Part shown: positions 20,410-31,354 of the stretch, one piece after another | Layout: each line of letters starts with the position of its first letter | How positions within the stretch are numbered: position 1 is the first letter of the stretch | From: Sphaerosporella brunnea | Lineage: Eukaryota; Ascomycota; Pezizomycetes; Pezizales; Pyronemataceae | DNA length: 64,000 bases | Direction: 5' to 3' | NCBI GenBank assembly: GCA_008704415.1 | Contig: VXIS01000095.1 | Span: 62,001-126,000 of the forward strand | Made by a program: the position numbers and the translations under genes | The notes under the pieces: model-generated | Told to the model about the DNA's origin: nothing | The model's input: only the letters and a program-made list of their open reading frames with translations | Database searches by the model: none

Positions 20410-23169
20410 ATGCCTACATTCTTTACCTTAGACATCCGTCCTCCAGCTCCTACGTATCCCCAATCCTCAAACTCGAAGCTCCCAATACCAGTACTTGTGC
20501 CGTCGCGTTGCTCCTCCACGAAGTCCTCCAACAATGAGCTCGCTGTAACAAGCAGCTCAAAAAAGACTGTGCAGACACCGCAACAGTCGATCTTCAGTTC
20601 ACCGACAAAAAAGTTCTTGAAAAAAAAGCCTGGTCCAAGAAGGCAGCCGATATCTGCAGTACCCCGATGGGTTCCACCTCCAGCAGCAACGTCCTCCCGC
20701 GCAAAAAGGCCACAAGATGTAAGCTTCAAGCTAGCGATTCTATCCTGGGCATGTCATACACTTTTGGATGATGGAGCAGGTGGCTTAAAGCCACCTACTC
20801 GGGGCGAGATATGTAAAAAGTTTGGGATCAAAAATGTAGCACAAATATCGAGGTGGAAACGCGTAAGCTACCCTTGAAAATTGTTTTGAAGTATAATCTG
20901 ATACATAAATTTACGAATTTTGTTTATAGCAAGAGTCTGAATTACTACAAGCAAAGGGAAAGCAAAAGCGCCTACGAAAGGGAGGTGCTCGTTGGCCGCA
21001 ACTGGAAAAGCAGCTAGTAAACCTCTTTGCGGAACGGAGAGCAGTTAGACGTGTTGTACGTCGCCGATGGTTTGAACGCCAAGCCAAACACATTCATGCA
21101 GAGCTCTACCCTGAACTCGTCAACTCATTTCGTTTTTCCCTGGGCTGGTTCAACCGCTTCCTGTCTAGAAATGAGATCACTATGCGTGTTCTAACTAATA
21201 AGGTGCAAGAAGCACCAGAGGAGTACTTTGACGTAATAGTCAACTTCCTGTGTTTCAACCGCCGCAATTCACAACTGCGGGATGGCACAGAGGATATAGT
21301 AAAACGCGCATTTATTGTGGGACGCTTTATTTTGTCCAATATACTCAATATGGATCAAACCCCACTACCCTGGGAGTACCTTGAAGGTTGTACCTACGAG
21401 TTTAAAGGGAACAAAACCATGTGGGTGCGTAGCAAGAAATCTGGATGGGGTAAACGTCAAGCTACTATACAGCTGACAATATTTGCTGATGGAATGGCAC
21501 GCGTTCAGCCGCTCATTATTTTTCGTGGAAAAGAAACCAGCTCTTGTGCACCACGAATTAGGGAGCAAAAGCGTTACGACCCCCGAGTTGTGGTCAAGTT
21601 CAACCCAAAGGCCTATGCCAACACCGGTAAGTTGCATGCAGCACAATTTAAAACTTCGTTCGTACAAAACTTACTGGAGCCCCATAAGCTATTATCTTGT
21701 TTTGGCTGCAAGAGATGCTCCTACCAGTTCTCGGGCCTCATCCTACACTCCTTGTGATGGACGTCCTACGTTCCCACAAAACTGGTCCTGTCCAGGAGAT
21801 CCTCAAAAAGAACGACATCACACTCTCTCTGGTTCCAGGAGGCTGCACCGGTCTTGTACAACCTTTAGATGTCTCAGTCAATCGACCATTTAAAGACATT
21901 TTAAAGCAGGTAATTTTTTTCAACGTGATACTTCTAAACTATTTTACTAACTTCGCTCTACAGGAAATTGAAGATGAGCTAGATCGACAGAATACTGATC
22001 CTACAGACATACAAGGCAGCAGTGCCGTAGGAGAGATGAGAGTCCTAATGACCCGCTGTGTTGGGCAGGCGTGGGCTACCTTTTGTCAAGAGAGACGGGA
22101 GGTAGTTGTCAAAAGCTTCAGACAGCTTGGGATCTCGCTGCCTATTAACGGGTCCTCAGATGGTGAGCTTTCCATCAAAGGGCTATCAACCGCGAGATTA
22201 ATGACTGCTATGATGGATTGGAAAACCCGGGGAGTTCCAACTGGCGATGCAGAAGACAGTGAAGATAGTGAGTCTGAGAGTGAGGTTGAGGATGATGAAG
22301 ATGATGATGGTCCACTGGAGTTGATGGGATTACCGCCTGCTTTAGAGTCTTCAATACTTCCGGAACATGGCAGGGGCTTCGGACGAAGAGGTAGGCCACG
22401 TGGATCGCGCACAGAATGTGGTGGAAGGAAATCCGTCCCTACCGGGGCATCTGAAGAGCCGGAAACCTCGTCGATCACAAACTACAACTCACTTAGCTCG
22501 GCGCCATTTTCAGAGCGAGGTCGCGCCAGTGGACGAAGAGGTGGGCCACGTGGATCGCGCACAGAACGTGGTAGAAGAAGGAAATCTGCCTCTACTGGGT
22601 CTTCTGAAGAGCCGGAAACCTCGTCAATCACAAATAACGACTTGCCTGGCTCGGCGCCATCTCCAGAGCGAGGTCGCGGCAGTGGACGAAGAGGTAGACC
22701 ACATGGATCGCGCACAGAACTTAGTAGGAGGAAATCTGCCTCTACCGGGCCTTCTGCAGAGCCGAAAACCTCGTCAATCACAAATAACGACTTGCCTGGC
22801 TCGGCGCCATCTCCAGAGCGAGGTCGCGCCAGTGGACGAAGAGGTAGGCCACGTGGATCGCGCACAGAACGTGGTGGAAGGAGGAAATCCACCTCTACCG
22901 GGCCTTCTGCAGAACCTCGTCGATCACAAACAACGACTCACTTAGCTCTGCGCCATCTCCAGAGCGAGGTCGCGGCAGTGGACGAAGAGGTAGACCACGT
23001 GGATCGCGCACAGAACGTAGTGGAAGGAAACCTGCTTCAGCCGGGCCTTTTGAAGAGCCGGAAACCTCGTCAATCACAAGCAACGACTCGCCTGGCTCAG
23101 CACTGTCACGCTCACAGTCGTTGGACAGCTCTTCTGGTAAGCAGCCTGCCACCCAAACGCTTTGTATAA
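20410..23169 (+). CDS. Element E pogo-like transposase with AT-hook repeat tail (858 aa, spliced)
   Basis: DDE transposase of the pogo/Tigger type. Inferred exons 20410-20862, 20930-21626, 21689-21909 and 21964-23169 sum to 859 codons. Introns start GTAAGC, GTAAGT and GTAATT and end AG; the third has an ACTAAC branch site. A basic N-terminal region and HTH (PTRGEICKKFGIKNVAQISRW) come first, then a Tc5/CENP-B-like HTH (SLGWFNRFLSRNEI). The catalytic DDE domain has Asp residues in LNMDQTP (21353), LLVMDVLRSH (21759) and LVQPLDVSVN (21868). An acidic stretch follows, then five copies of about 50 residues, each with an AT-hook core RRGRPRGSR. A 7-bp deletion near 22912 shifts the last copy out of frame. 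An alternative end would use a further intron at about 23136 and stop at 23383. The catalytic part is open throughout. Confidence 0.8.
22380..23100 (+). repeat. Coding minisatellite: five ~150-bp units encoding AT-hooks
   Basis: The segment GGACGAAGAGGTAGGCCACG recurs at 22381, 22531, 22684, 22834 and 22980 with spacings 150, 153, 150 and 146. Units encode GRRGRP-type AT-hooks followed by RTERGGRRKSASTGPS and EEPETSSITNNDLPGSAP-like text. The array is open in at least three of six frames. The fifth unit is frameshifted by a 7-bp deletion at its start. Confidence 0.9.
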
Positions 23170-23481
23170 TCTCACAATCACTGAAATCACAGATGACGAC
23201 TCGGTCTCGACACTCGCTGGCTCAGCGCTTGCTGGCTCGGCGCTCACTGGTTCTAAAGCCTGTGGGATCCAGAGAAGTGGGAGGCTTGCCGGGAAAGCGG
23301 CTAGTAAGCATGAAGTGCTTAGTGACACTGAGGACGAGGATGATGGTATAGAGTTCAAGTTTTGCTGGGAGGAGGAAATCTAGACCGATAGACCAAATTT
23401 ATATCGCGCTAAACCTAAAGGCGCTTAGCCGTCGTCTTGGCGCGCGCTAAGGGTGTGACTCTTAAGTGAGATAATATGGTA

Positions 23482-24640
23482 TGGGACGGTTCAAAGAATG
23501 TCGAATTTTTAATAAATATTAAACTCCTGCGCCCTTTGAATACCTTTTTAAGCAGACATACTGCAAAAAAGGTACAAAAACGGTTCTGGCGAAATCCACA
23601 AAAAGTGGCTAGTACAAGTACCACGCTACTTTGAAGATCACCGCAGCTGGAGACGGAGCCCTTCTGAAAATAATAGTCATTTTTAGTGGAGAAGGAATGA
23701 TTCTCCACGAAGAGCACATAATTCTGAATTTCTATTCTGAAAATGTAATTGTGAGGTTCAAAGAAACAGCATACTGCAATGAGAAAGTTATGGGTCAGTG
23801 GCTGCACGGCCTTATTGTACCTTACCTTCAAGCTGTTAACGATGAAGGTCCAGCTCTTGCAATTCTCGATGCCGCATGATTTCACAAGACCCCGAAGCTG
23901 TTGGAACAGTATTGATTACTTGAACTTACACCGAGCATTGTGCCTTCCGGTTATACAGGCTTGGTGCAACCCACAGACGTTTCGATTAAGAGGTCTTTCA
24001 AAGCAACTGCTCAAGTGAAAGATGGAGTTGACTTTGAACCAGCTAAAGTATGATAAATTTAGCGTTGAACCGTGTTCTATACTAGCTGAAGCACTGGCAC
24101 GTTTCCCTCAGATATTGGCGATTGGCAAGCGCCGAATTGTGCTTGTAAAAGCTGTTGCAGACGTTTGGAATGAGTTCCAGAGCATTCAGAAGCGCAATAT
24201 GATTGCTAAGACCTTTTGAAAACTCGGCATGACACTTCCCATCAATGGTTCTTGCGACCACGAGCTTTTGGTTAAGGATATTCCTTAAGAGCATTTAAAT
24301 ATTGGTGACTGGCGAAGAGAAGCTTCTAAAGACAATCCCAATGATGAGGTTGATCCTGCCTGTGACAATCACTCTGCAATTGAGTTTGTAGATGCAGATG
24401 CCCCCGACAATTTTTCAGATTCAGTACCAGCACTTCCCCCCTTCGATCCATCCAGCTCATCAAAGAATCGGCAAAAGCAAAAACGCCTCCCCAGCGATAA
24501 CCCATTATGGGATGTCCCCGCTCAAGATTATGTTGCTGGGCGTGTGCCAACCCCCACCAGCTCATCTGCGGTTCACAAAAATTCGAAGACTAAATATCGA
24601 AGCCTCCACTACCTCCCAGCAACTGACCCTCTGTGAAATC
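23482..24640 (+). pseudogene. Element F transposase, 3' part
   Basis: Continues F transposase after element E. It reads KY-stop-TPAPFEYLF where E has MDQTPLPWEYLEG, so the first catalytic Asp region is decayed. It then continues with KITAAGDGALLKIIVIFSGEG, MGQWLHGLIVPYLQAV, the third-Asp motif TGLVQPTDVSIKRSFK, and KLGMTLPINGSCDHELLVKD, matching QLGISLPINGSSDGELSIKG in E. Several in-frame stops are present. No AT-hook repeat array follows, so that array is specific to E. Confidence 0.75.
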
Positions 24641-25032
24641 AACCTGCTCGAGATCACGCTACAGGGGCAGTACCAACACCACAAGACTCAAGGGCTTTCT
24701 GGTGCAGCAAAAAGGCCTGTGACAAATAACCATAGCCCACACGCCCCAAGGGTTGACAGATGGCTGACGGTCACAGTGGAATTATGAGTGAAAAGGGAGC
24801 GGATCTGGCTGGCGTTCATGTTTTATGTGCTTTTGTTTGTCGCATGATTAAAAAAAAAAGCTTTTTTATGACACCCGCGCGGCGGCGCGACGACGTTCGT
24901 TTCGCGGCGCGAGCAGACCAGCCTTGCGTCATCCCCCACCATCCTCCACACCATCTTCGGCTCAATTGCACCAGATTTACTTGAAAAGGACCGTGCTTTG
25001 GATCCGGTGAAATTGCCTTATTACCGAAGCTC

Positions 25033-25094
25033 TACCGCATAAACTCGCGAACAAGAGACTGGGCTAAGTCTCTTGTTCGCGAGTTTATGCGGTA
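25033..25094. mobile_element. 58-bp palindromic micro-MITE in the right TIR of F
   Basis: 25035-25092 is a perfect 26-bp inverted repeat around a 6-base centre (GGGCTA). It starts CCGCATAAACTCGCGAAC and is flanked by TA on both sides (25033-25034, 25093-25094). Excising it with one TA restores the terminal CTCTACGG of F. Its CCG...CGG ends and TA duplication match the pogo-like elements here, so it is probably moved by a related transposase. Confidence 0.8.
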
Positions 25095-25099
25095 CGGTA

Positions 25100-25893
25100 T
25101 GCCTTCACAAATCCTTGTTTTTAGACTTAAGCTCAAAAGTGTTGCCGTAGTCACCAACAGGGCTCGGTTGGGAGAAACCGATGTCCCTTGAAATATGTGC
25201 GCAGGAATCGACCGCCAAGCTAGTATCAAAACCTTTGTATGACTTTCACAAAACTCAAATTGTGAGAGCGACGTCTACATGCCTATAGGCGACTGTCGGT
25301 GCGCATAACCTTAGATTACGGCAGACCCGTCCAAGTCCTGCCCGCCGCCTTATTGAAATCATCTCACGCGTGAAATGCGGCCACCCTTCTCCACCTCCAC
25401 CTCATCCCCACCCGTGTGGTTTGAGATCGAGTCGATATGGTATTACTTTGTGATGGCTCTACAGTCACATCACGCGGGAAAATCACTCTCCACTCATCAG
25501 AGGTATCCAACCAATTTCTAGCATGCAGCAATCCTCATTGAAAACACTCTACAGTCGTCAATTACGTACAGTGACGCGGAAGAAGTGGCAATGACTAAAA
25601 GCCGCATCCAACTCAAGAAGAAAATTCGAGCCACGCAAAAACCTCTGGTATCATCTCTGCCCACCGCCCATCTACTGTATCATACACAGCAGAAAAACAG
25701 TTAACGGACAAACAAAGGGAAAAAAACGAAAAAGAGTCATAAGAAAAAGGTATCATTGCAAAGCCACCACGCAAGCAAGAGGCACCCCATTCCCAACACA
25801 AAAAAACTTCCCTTCTCCCAGTAAGGCTACCTTAGCACTACCATTTACGACAGCTGGATCTATTCACACCCATTCGTCGATGTTCCGTGAGCT
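25100..25893. other. Intergenic, no gene seen
   Basis: Between element F and the stop codon of the RRM gene. No open frame with a recognisable domain. The part from about 25,600 is A-rich and probably contains the 3' untranslated region of the RRM gene. Confidence 0.5.
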
Positions 25894-28800
25894 CTAGTGA
25901 GCAGTAACGGTAACACCAGGCTTGTCAACCTTCTTCTCGCTGATGGCGTTCTTCGCGGTGGAAGCTCCCTCAGAAGCGTTCTTATCTTTATCGACAGCAC
26001 GAGCCTGACGGTTGGCCTTGTAACCACGCTTCTTCGGCGGGTTAGTAGAAATGACCTGGTTCGATCCGTTTGCCTCAATGTTCTGACGAGGTCCAGTCGG
26101 CGGGGTAGTGACCTTAGTAGGGGTTCCCGCTCCCTGAACAGGAATCCTGGAAGACGCAGCACGTCCAAGACTGTTTATTTTGCCAAAATTAGGCACGGCA
26201 GTCTGAATCTGCGCACTGGAAACTTTCTGAGAGCCAGTGGTCTTCTTAGAATTGCGCTTGTTTCCAGGTGTTGCAGCGGAAGTCGTCTTTATTTCGGCAG
26301 TCTTTCCAGCCTGGGGCTTGGAAGGGACAGTCTTCTCGGCCTTCTTTTCTTCTTCGACCTCAGCTACTGCAGCCATCGTTAATAAAATTTCCATCAATAG
26401 ATGAGGTTCCACTTACTTCCAGTCAAGGGAGTGCTAGCCCAACCCTTCACGGACCCGACAGTAGGAGGTTTCTGAGACAATTTGTTCTCTTTAGAGACGA
26501 TCTTATCATCATGAGAAGCATTTTCCTGGGTGGCATCGAGAGAAATCGAGGTTTGTTCTCCGTTTGTAGCATCAGAAGAGGAATCCGAAGAAACTACGGC
26601 CGAGATTTCCTGTTCATCGATATCCTTCTTGGCCCCCTCAGTACCGTCAGCTTCCTTCTCCTTGGTATCCTCGGCAGTCAAATCTTCTGACTTCTTTTCC
26701 TCGTTGCCTTCGCCTTCGGGCTCAACAGCCTGCTTTCCATCAATAATCAACTTGAGTCTCTTAGAGCGTTCCTCCTTCCTTTCAGCCCAGCTGATGAAAA
26801 GTCTCTTCTTTCCCACAAAACTGTTTTGGAGCTTCTCCTTAGCATTTTCGGCATCCTCGCGTTTGGCGAAAGCAACAAATCCATATCCCTTGGTGATGTT
26901 GGAATCAGGATAGGTAGCCAGGAAGGCCGAAGAGATTTGTCCGTACGGCTCGAAGATCTTCTTCAAGTCCTCCAAGTTGCCGATTACTGCATCATCCAAG
27001 TTCTTGACGAACAGGTTGCACGGATCATAGGGAGTCTTGACCTCTGGGATGACCGGGACAGTGGCAATCTTGAAAACAGATGGGGTAATAGCACCAGAAT
27101 CCGAGACCAGAGCAGAAACAGCGCTTGTTGCTCCAAAGTTGGACTTGCTCTCTTCCTCAGCAAGATATCCAATGGACTCACTGGCAGTCATCTGCTTGGG
27201 GGACTCCTGGACGGAAGTTGGCAATGAGGAAGCCATCGTGCCAGTAGAAGTAGTACTGTCCGAAAAGCTTCTAGATTCGGTAAAGCTGGCGGGGTGTCCA
27301 TGGTGCCGAGCTGGGATAGCGCTCAGTCCAGGCGGTGGACCGTACTGACGCTGGCGCTGCTTCCCATACCTCTGATCAGGAGAGCCAGTGAATCCGGGGG
27401 GAGACGGCGTGGTTATGGGTGGAGAATTGTAGCGGGGGAAATCCATGGCTTGCTGGCCGTACGAGATACCCTGACCGCTGAACCCTGACATTATGGGTTG
27501 CTGTGGGAGTCCATACTGGGGCATGCCAACGAAGGGTCTTGGGGTAGGTCCCATTCCCTGCTGAATCCATCCCACAGGAGCCTGGTGCTGCTGAGGAAGA
27601 TGGAAGTGCGATCCCTGAACTTGCGGAATCGGGATCGGCTGCGAAGGTCCATACATTGGCTGCAGGGTAGGGACAGGAGCACGAGAAGCCGGTGGAGATG
27701 CCATCGCTGCAGGTTTTCCACTGGCATAGGAAACCTCCAAAGTATATCCCTTATAAGGCATGCCATTCAATGTTTCAACAGCCTGTCCCAAGGTTATCAA
27801 TGTGTCAAACTCGAATAAACGAGAGGCACGACAAACCTTCTGAGCACTGTAAAAGGACTTCATCACGATGTGGCCATACCGACGGCCAGCCTGATCACAC
27901 ATTGGGAATATGTAGACACCATCAACTGGACCGGCCTGATCCAAGAACAAGTTGTAAAGTTCCTTGGGGTCCATATCGTCGGGCAAGTTGGCAACGTGCA
28001 AAGACTTGCTCATCAAAACCGGTGGGCCAGTTGAACCGGAGTGATTACGAGAAGCACCACCCTTCATACTTGGACCCTCTCCGTGTCCATCATAGCGTTT
28101 GTCGAAGGAGTGGTTGCTCCTGCTAGGGTTCGGGGCACCGTCCTGGTTCTTGATCATTCGGAGAATTTGCTCGCCGGCCTTGGAACCGTAGGAGGAAGAC
28201 GAGTGCTTGGCATCACCACTTCCGTGTGAAGCGTGCCTCGGGGAACGAGCCCCCTTCTTGTCTCTAGGCTTGATGAGTCTGAAGCCAGTTAACGGTGGAC
28301 AACTCGCAATGCCAGGAGAGCAACAAACAGTTTCCGCCCATTGACCTCGACCTCTCCACACTGGATAGCATACTGAGCCTCCTGGGGAGAACTGAAGCGA
28401 ATGAACGCATATTGCTGCTGACCATTGGAACCCATTTCGAAGTCCACGCTGCGACGAATGCAGGACACGATGGATCCTATAACCACCGAACGTCAACAGA
28501 CCATAAACAGAAATTTAACACATGAAAGTAGCGGGAAAACTCACCGAACTGACGGAAGGCATCTGCAAAGGACTGATCGTCGATGTTGGAGTTCAGACCC
28601 GCAACGTAGATGACGCAAGAGCGCTCAAAATCCTGTCCGGACACTCACCATCAGCGGGCTGCGACCAAAAATAGATGACACTTCTTTAGGACTTACATCT
28701 CCTGAGACGTGGGCGTCAATGTGATGGTCCCTCTTGTAGAGAACTGGGCCCGGAGGAGTGAAGTGGCGGGGCCGCTGGTCGTAGAAACCGTTCTGATTCT

Positions 28801-28942
28801 GCATCGGACCTTCAAAGCTATTGTTGTGGAAGGCGTTGTTGTGGACATTGACAAATTCCTGTTGGTGGAAGCCATTGGCGAGACTCATCGAGGTAGCTGC
28901 CGTGTGGACGTGGACGGGGTCCATCATCATTACAGGATTCAT
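25894..28942 (-). CDS. Three-RRM RNA-binding protein (938 aa)
   Basis: Inferred exons 28697-28942, 28545-28632, 28329-28476, 26417-28278 and 25894-26366 sum to 939 codons including the stop. All introns are GT-AG and 50-68 nt. RRM1 (about residues 88-158) has CVIYVAGLNSNIDD and YAFIRFSSPQEA, split by two introns. RRM2 (about 250-330) starts LHVANLPDDMDPKELYNLF. RRM3 (about 580-665) has NLFVKNLDDA and KGYGFVAFAKREDA. Between RRM2 and RRM3 is a long Pro/Gln/Gly-rich linker; the C-terminal part is Lys/Ala/Thr-rich and probably disordered. RRMs bind single-stranded RNA, and three spaced RRMs suggest an mRNP regulator. I do not recognise an orthologue; a distant PABP/Pes4/Mip6-like relationship is possible. 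The start at 28942 (MNPVMMMDPVHVH) is the first ATG leading into RRM1 by splicing. Confidence 0.85.
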
Positions 28943-31180
28943 TTTGATGATGGGGTTAGGAATATTCGTCGAGGGTAGGATAGTTGTCGCTTGAGTAGAC
29001 AAGGTAGGATGTGGTGGGAGAACAACAAGAATGCTCTTGTGGATGAGCGAAAGGTGTTGGGGTGCTGGGTGGGTAAAGATGAGTGAGGAGGTTAAGTTGG
29101 CTGTATTGAAATTGGGTGGGGAGGGGGGAGGATAGAATTGTGGGAGCGGACAGGTTGTGTTGTGCTTGTCGACTTCGGAAGTAGCGAATTTGGGAAATTT
29201 GTAGCTTGAAGTGGTAAGGTGGAGAAGGTAGAAAACAGAGAGTTGCTCCTTATAAGGCAATGAGCATGAATCGACAAGACTTGGGGACTTGATTTTCTCT
29301 ATTTTATTTTTGCCGAAATTCGGTGGGCAGTGAAGATGGCGATCGATACCATTGTTTTCTTGTCGCTTTTGGGAATGTTTCGCTGCGCCTTCTCTCCCTT
29401 TCTAAATAGGACCCGCTACTTCTATCTCCTGCGACGAGGGGAAAGCGAAAGAAGGTTCCAGCGTTGAAGACTTCGCCGTCTCCCTACCAATCCAACATGC
29501 GCAGATGGCTTTCCAAGGAGGTCTCTTGGGCATCGTATGAGCTTGTTGCAGTGTTGAGGATTTTCTATTTCCTAGTCAGGTATCGCGTCTACAGACTACG
29601 CGCTCGCTAAAAAAGCTTGACGTTGTTTCCCGCGCCACGTGGGATTAAGCGATAAGGATCGCCTTATCTGTATCCAGATACTATGTATCCTTGTAACTTC
29701 TCCCATTCGCACCTATTCCAGACAGCTTGTAGGAGCACCATGACAGCCCCTCCAGAGCAATATGAAGGTTCCCACAGTTCAAAATAAGCCGATGTCATGC
29801 ACGGCACGAACTTAGTGGCTGAGCGTTTTGCTCGAATTCGAAGGCCGGATTAACATTTTGAGGTACTCGATTCTGGTCGTAATATCATGTATGTGTTTCT
29901 CGGTATAAGCGACTACAGTCTGGATCTATCGCGCAAGCGGAAGCTTCCCAGGCCCCTAGGCCTGTATTGCCAGTTCATTTCAAGACCTAGGTCTTCGGAT
30001 AACGACAAAAGCTGGGATTGTATGCGCAGAGCAGGATCATACGCTTCATCCGTTCTGGTGGATGTGCTGTCAAAAAAGGTATTATACAGTGCCGGTTGAT
30101 AGAAACCCAACGTGCCTTTGTAGCTGAAACAGAAGTCAGGGCGACATATCTATTGTAGATACCTAAGTCCAAGAACAGATACTATTTCTTTAACATGTAG
30201 TACCTCGAGACAATGGAAGGGTTACGATTTATATCTGCTTGGAGAACAGGATTCCAGTTACCAATAACCTTACAAGCGAGCCGTCTTTGACTGCTACAGA
30301 CCCCGCGAGTCCCAGGTCAATTCATCTCCATTAAACCAGGTAATCAAGCCGAAGTATTCCAATCATCTAAATTTAGCGATCTTTACATGGATATATGGAG
30401 CCCCTGGGTGGTTTTGCTAACCATTTAAAACTCGCAAAGGGGATGCGGATGACCTTGATACACATATGAGAGTCTAGCCGATCACCAGTGCTCACCCGTA
30501 ACTGGCATTCAACGGTTCTGTTGGAACGCGTGTTGGAACGTGCGCAGCACGTCCGCGCCGACTGACATATATTTTGCATCGAGGTGGGCAGATCTGCGTT
30601 GCGGCTATAGTACTACTGAGCAAAAAAAACACAGCATGAATCCCAGTCTAATCACCATTATCATCGCGGTCGCCATCTCTATTCTTTTGTAATTCAAGTT
30701 CGTAACCTGTGATTCGAGTCGCTTCCAGTAGTTAGCATTAGATCCTACATACCTATATCTTGCCTTTCACCTTGGACTTCTGCGGGCTTTACTTAGGCTT
30801 TGGTTAGGCAATAGGTACTTGTGTAGCTCAGTGTTCATTCCAGTAAATCTGGTGGGAAGTCTCGGAGGGAGATTTATTTATTTCATCCTACGGCATGGAG
30901 CCCGCGGGCGAAGGCCGGACCGGGGGAGTGAGACTGTGGCTCAACACGTTCCTTTTGAACAAAGCTCTCCAAACCACAGCCTTCTAGGGTGATACAGGAT
31001 TGGCTTTGCTGGTATATATTCCTCAGTTTATCTGCCTTCCGATGACGTCTGTCCATCCGTTCACTGTGAAGCCCGGGCCGAACCCGCCTGCCTCGGCCTC
31101 AGGATGCGGGTCCAAATTCCCATGGCCGCGTACGGCCATCCATTGCTAATCTGCGGGTTCAATTACCGGTGGCCGCATAC
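28943..31180. other. Intergenic, no gene seen
   Basis: Upstream of the RRM gene. CT-rich on the minus strand from about 28,980 to 29,260, as expected for a fungal 5' leader. The rest has only short open frames without recognisable domains. A non-coding RNA cannot be excluded. Confidence 0.5.
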
Positions 31181-31194
31181 AGCCCTATATAAAG
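31104..31194 (+). promoter_or_regulatory. Direct repeat and TATA box upstream of the 31.3-kb gene
   Basis: TATATAAA at 31186-31193, about 160 bp before the ATG at 31355. Just upstream, two diverged direct repeats of about 33 bp share TGCGGGT-CAA and GGCCGC-TACxGCC (31104-31137 and 31151-31184). A plausible core promoter with a duplicated upstream element. Confidence 0.5.
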
Positions 31195-31354
31195 AGCTCT
31201 TCTCGCGACTCCAACCTCATCCTTTCACCAACTTTTACATACTACCACCACTACCACCCATACTTTGACATACCTTCCCCCCTCCGAAACGTTCATCAAT
31301 ACCTATCACCCACAACCTATCAACCCCCTCATAAACCAGCAGGAAATCAACAAG

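Larger units (their letters stand above)
14101..23479. mobile_element. Element E: pogo-like DNA transposon inserted in F
   Basis: Terminal inverted repeats of about 47 bp. The left is 14101-14147, starting CCGTATTATCTCACTTAAG; the right is 23433-23479, ending AATATGG. They share GAGTCACACCCTTAGCGCG. TA target duplication at 14099-14100 and 23480-23481. Without the nested gypsy element C and its duplicated AGCGC, E is about 3.26 kb and holds a single multi-exon transposase gene. F's transposase frame is contiguous across one copy of the TA, which confirms the insertion. Confidence 0.9.
13219..25097. mobile_element. Element F: pogo-like DNA transposon, decayed, host of nested insertions
   Basis: The terminal inverted repeats are about 108 bp. 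The left one starts CCGTAGAGCCTTGGTAAT at 13219. The right one lies at about 24,925-25,097 and shares CACCGGATCCAAAGCAC and CAATTGAGCCGAAGATGG. TA dinucleotides flank both ends (13217-13218 and 25098-25099). The right repeat is split by a 58-bp palindrome with its own TA duplication. Removing that gives CTCTACGG then TA, the exact mirror of the left end. Inside are two halves of a Tc5/CENP-B-HTH plus DDE transposase pseudogene, separated by element E. Confidence 0.85.

Noticed and set aside
22482..22892. Open minus-strand frame over the AT-hook repeats
   Set aside because: The repeat unit length is near a multiple of three and lacks stops, so several frames are open by construction.
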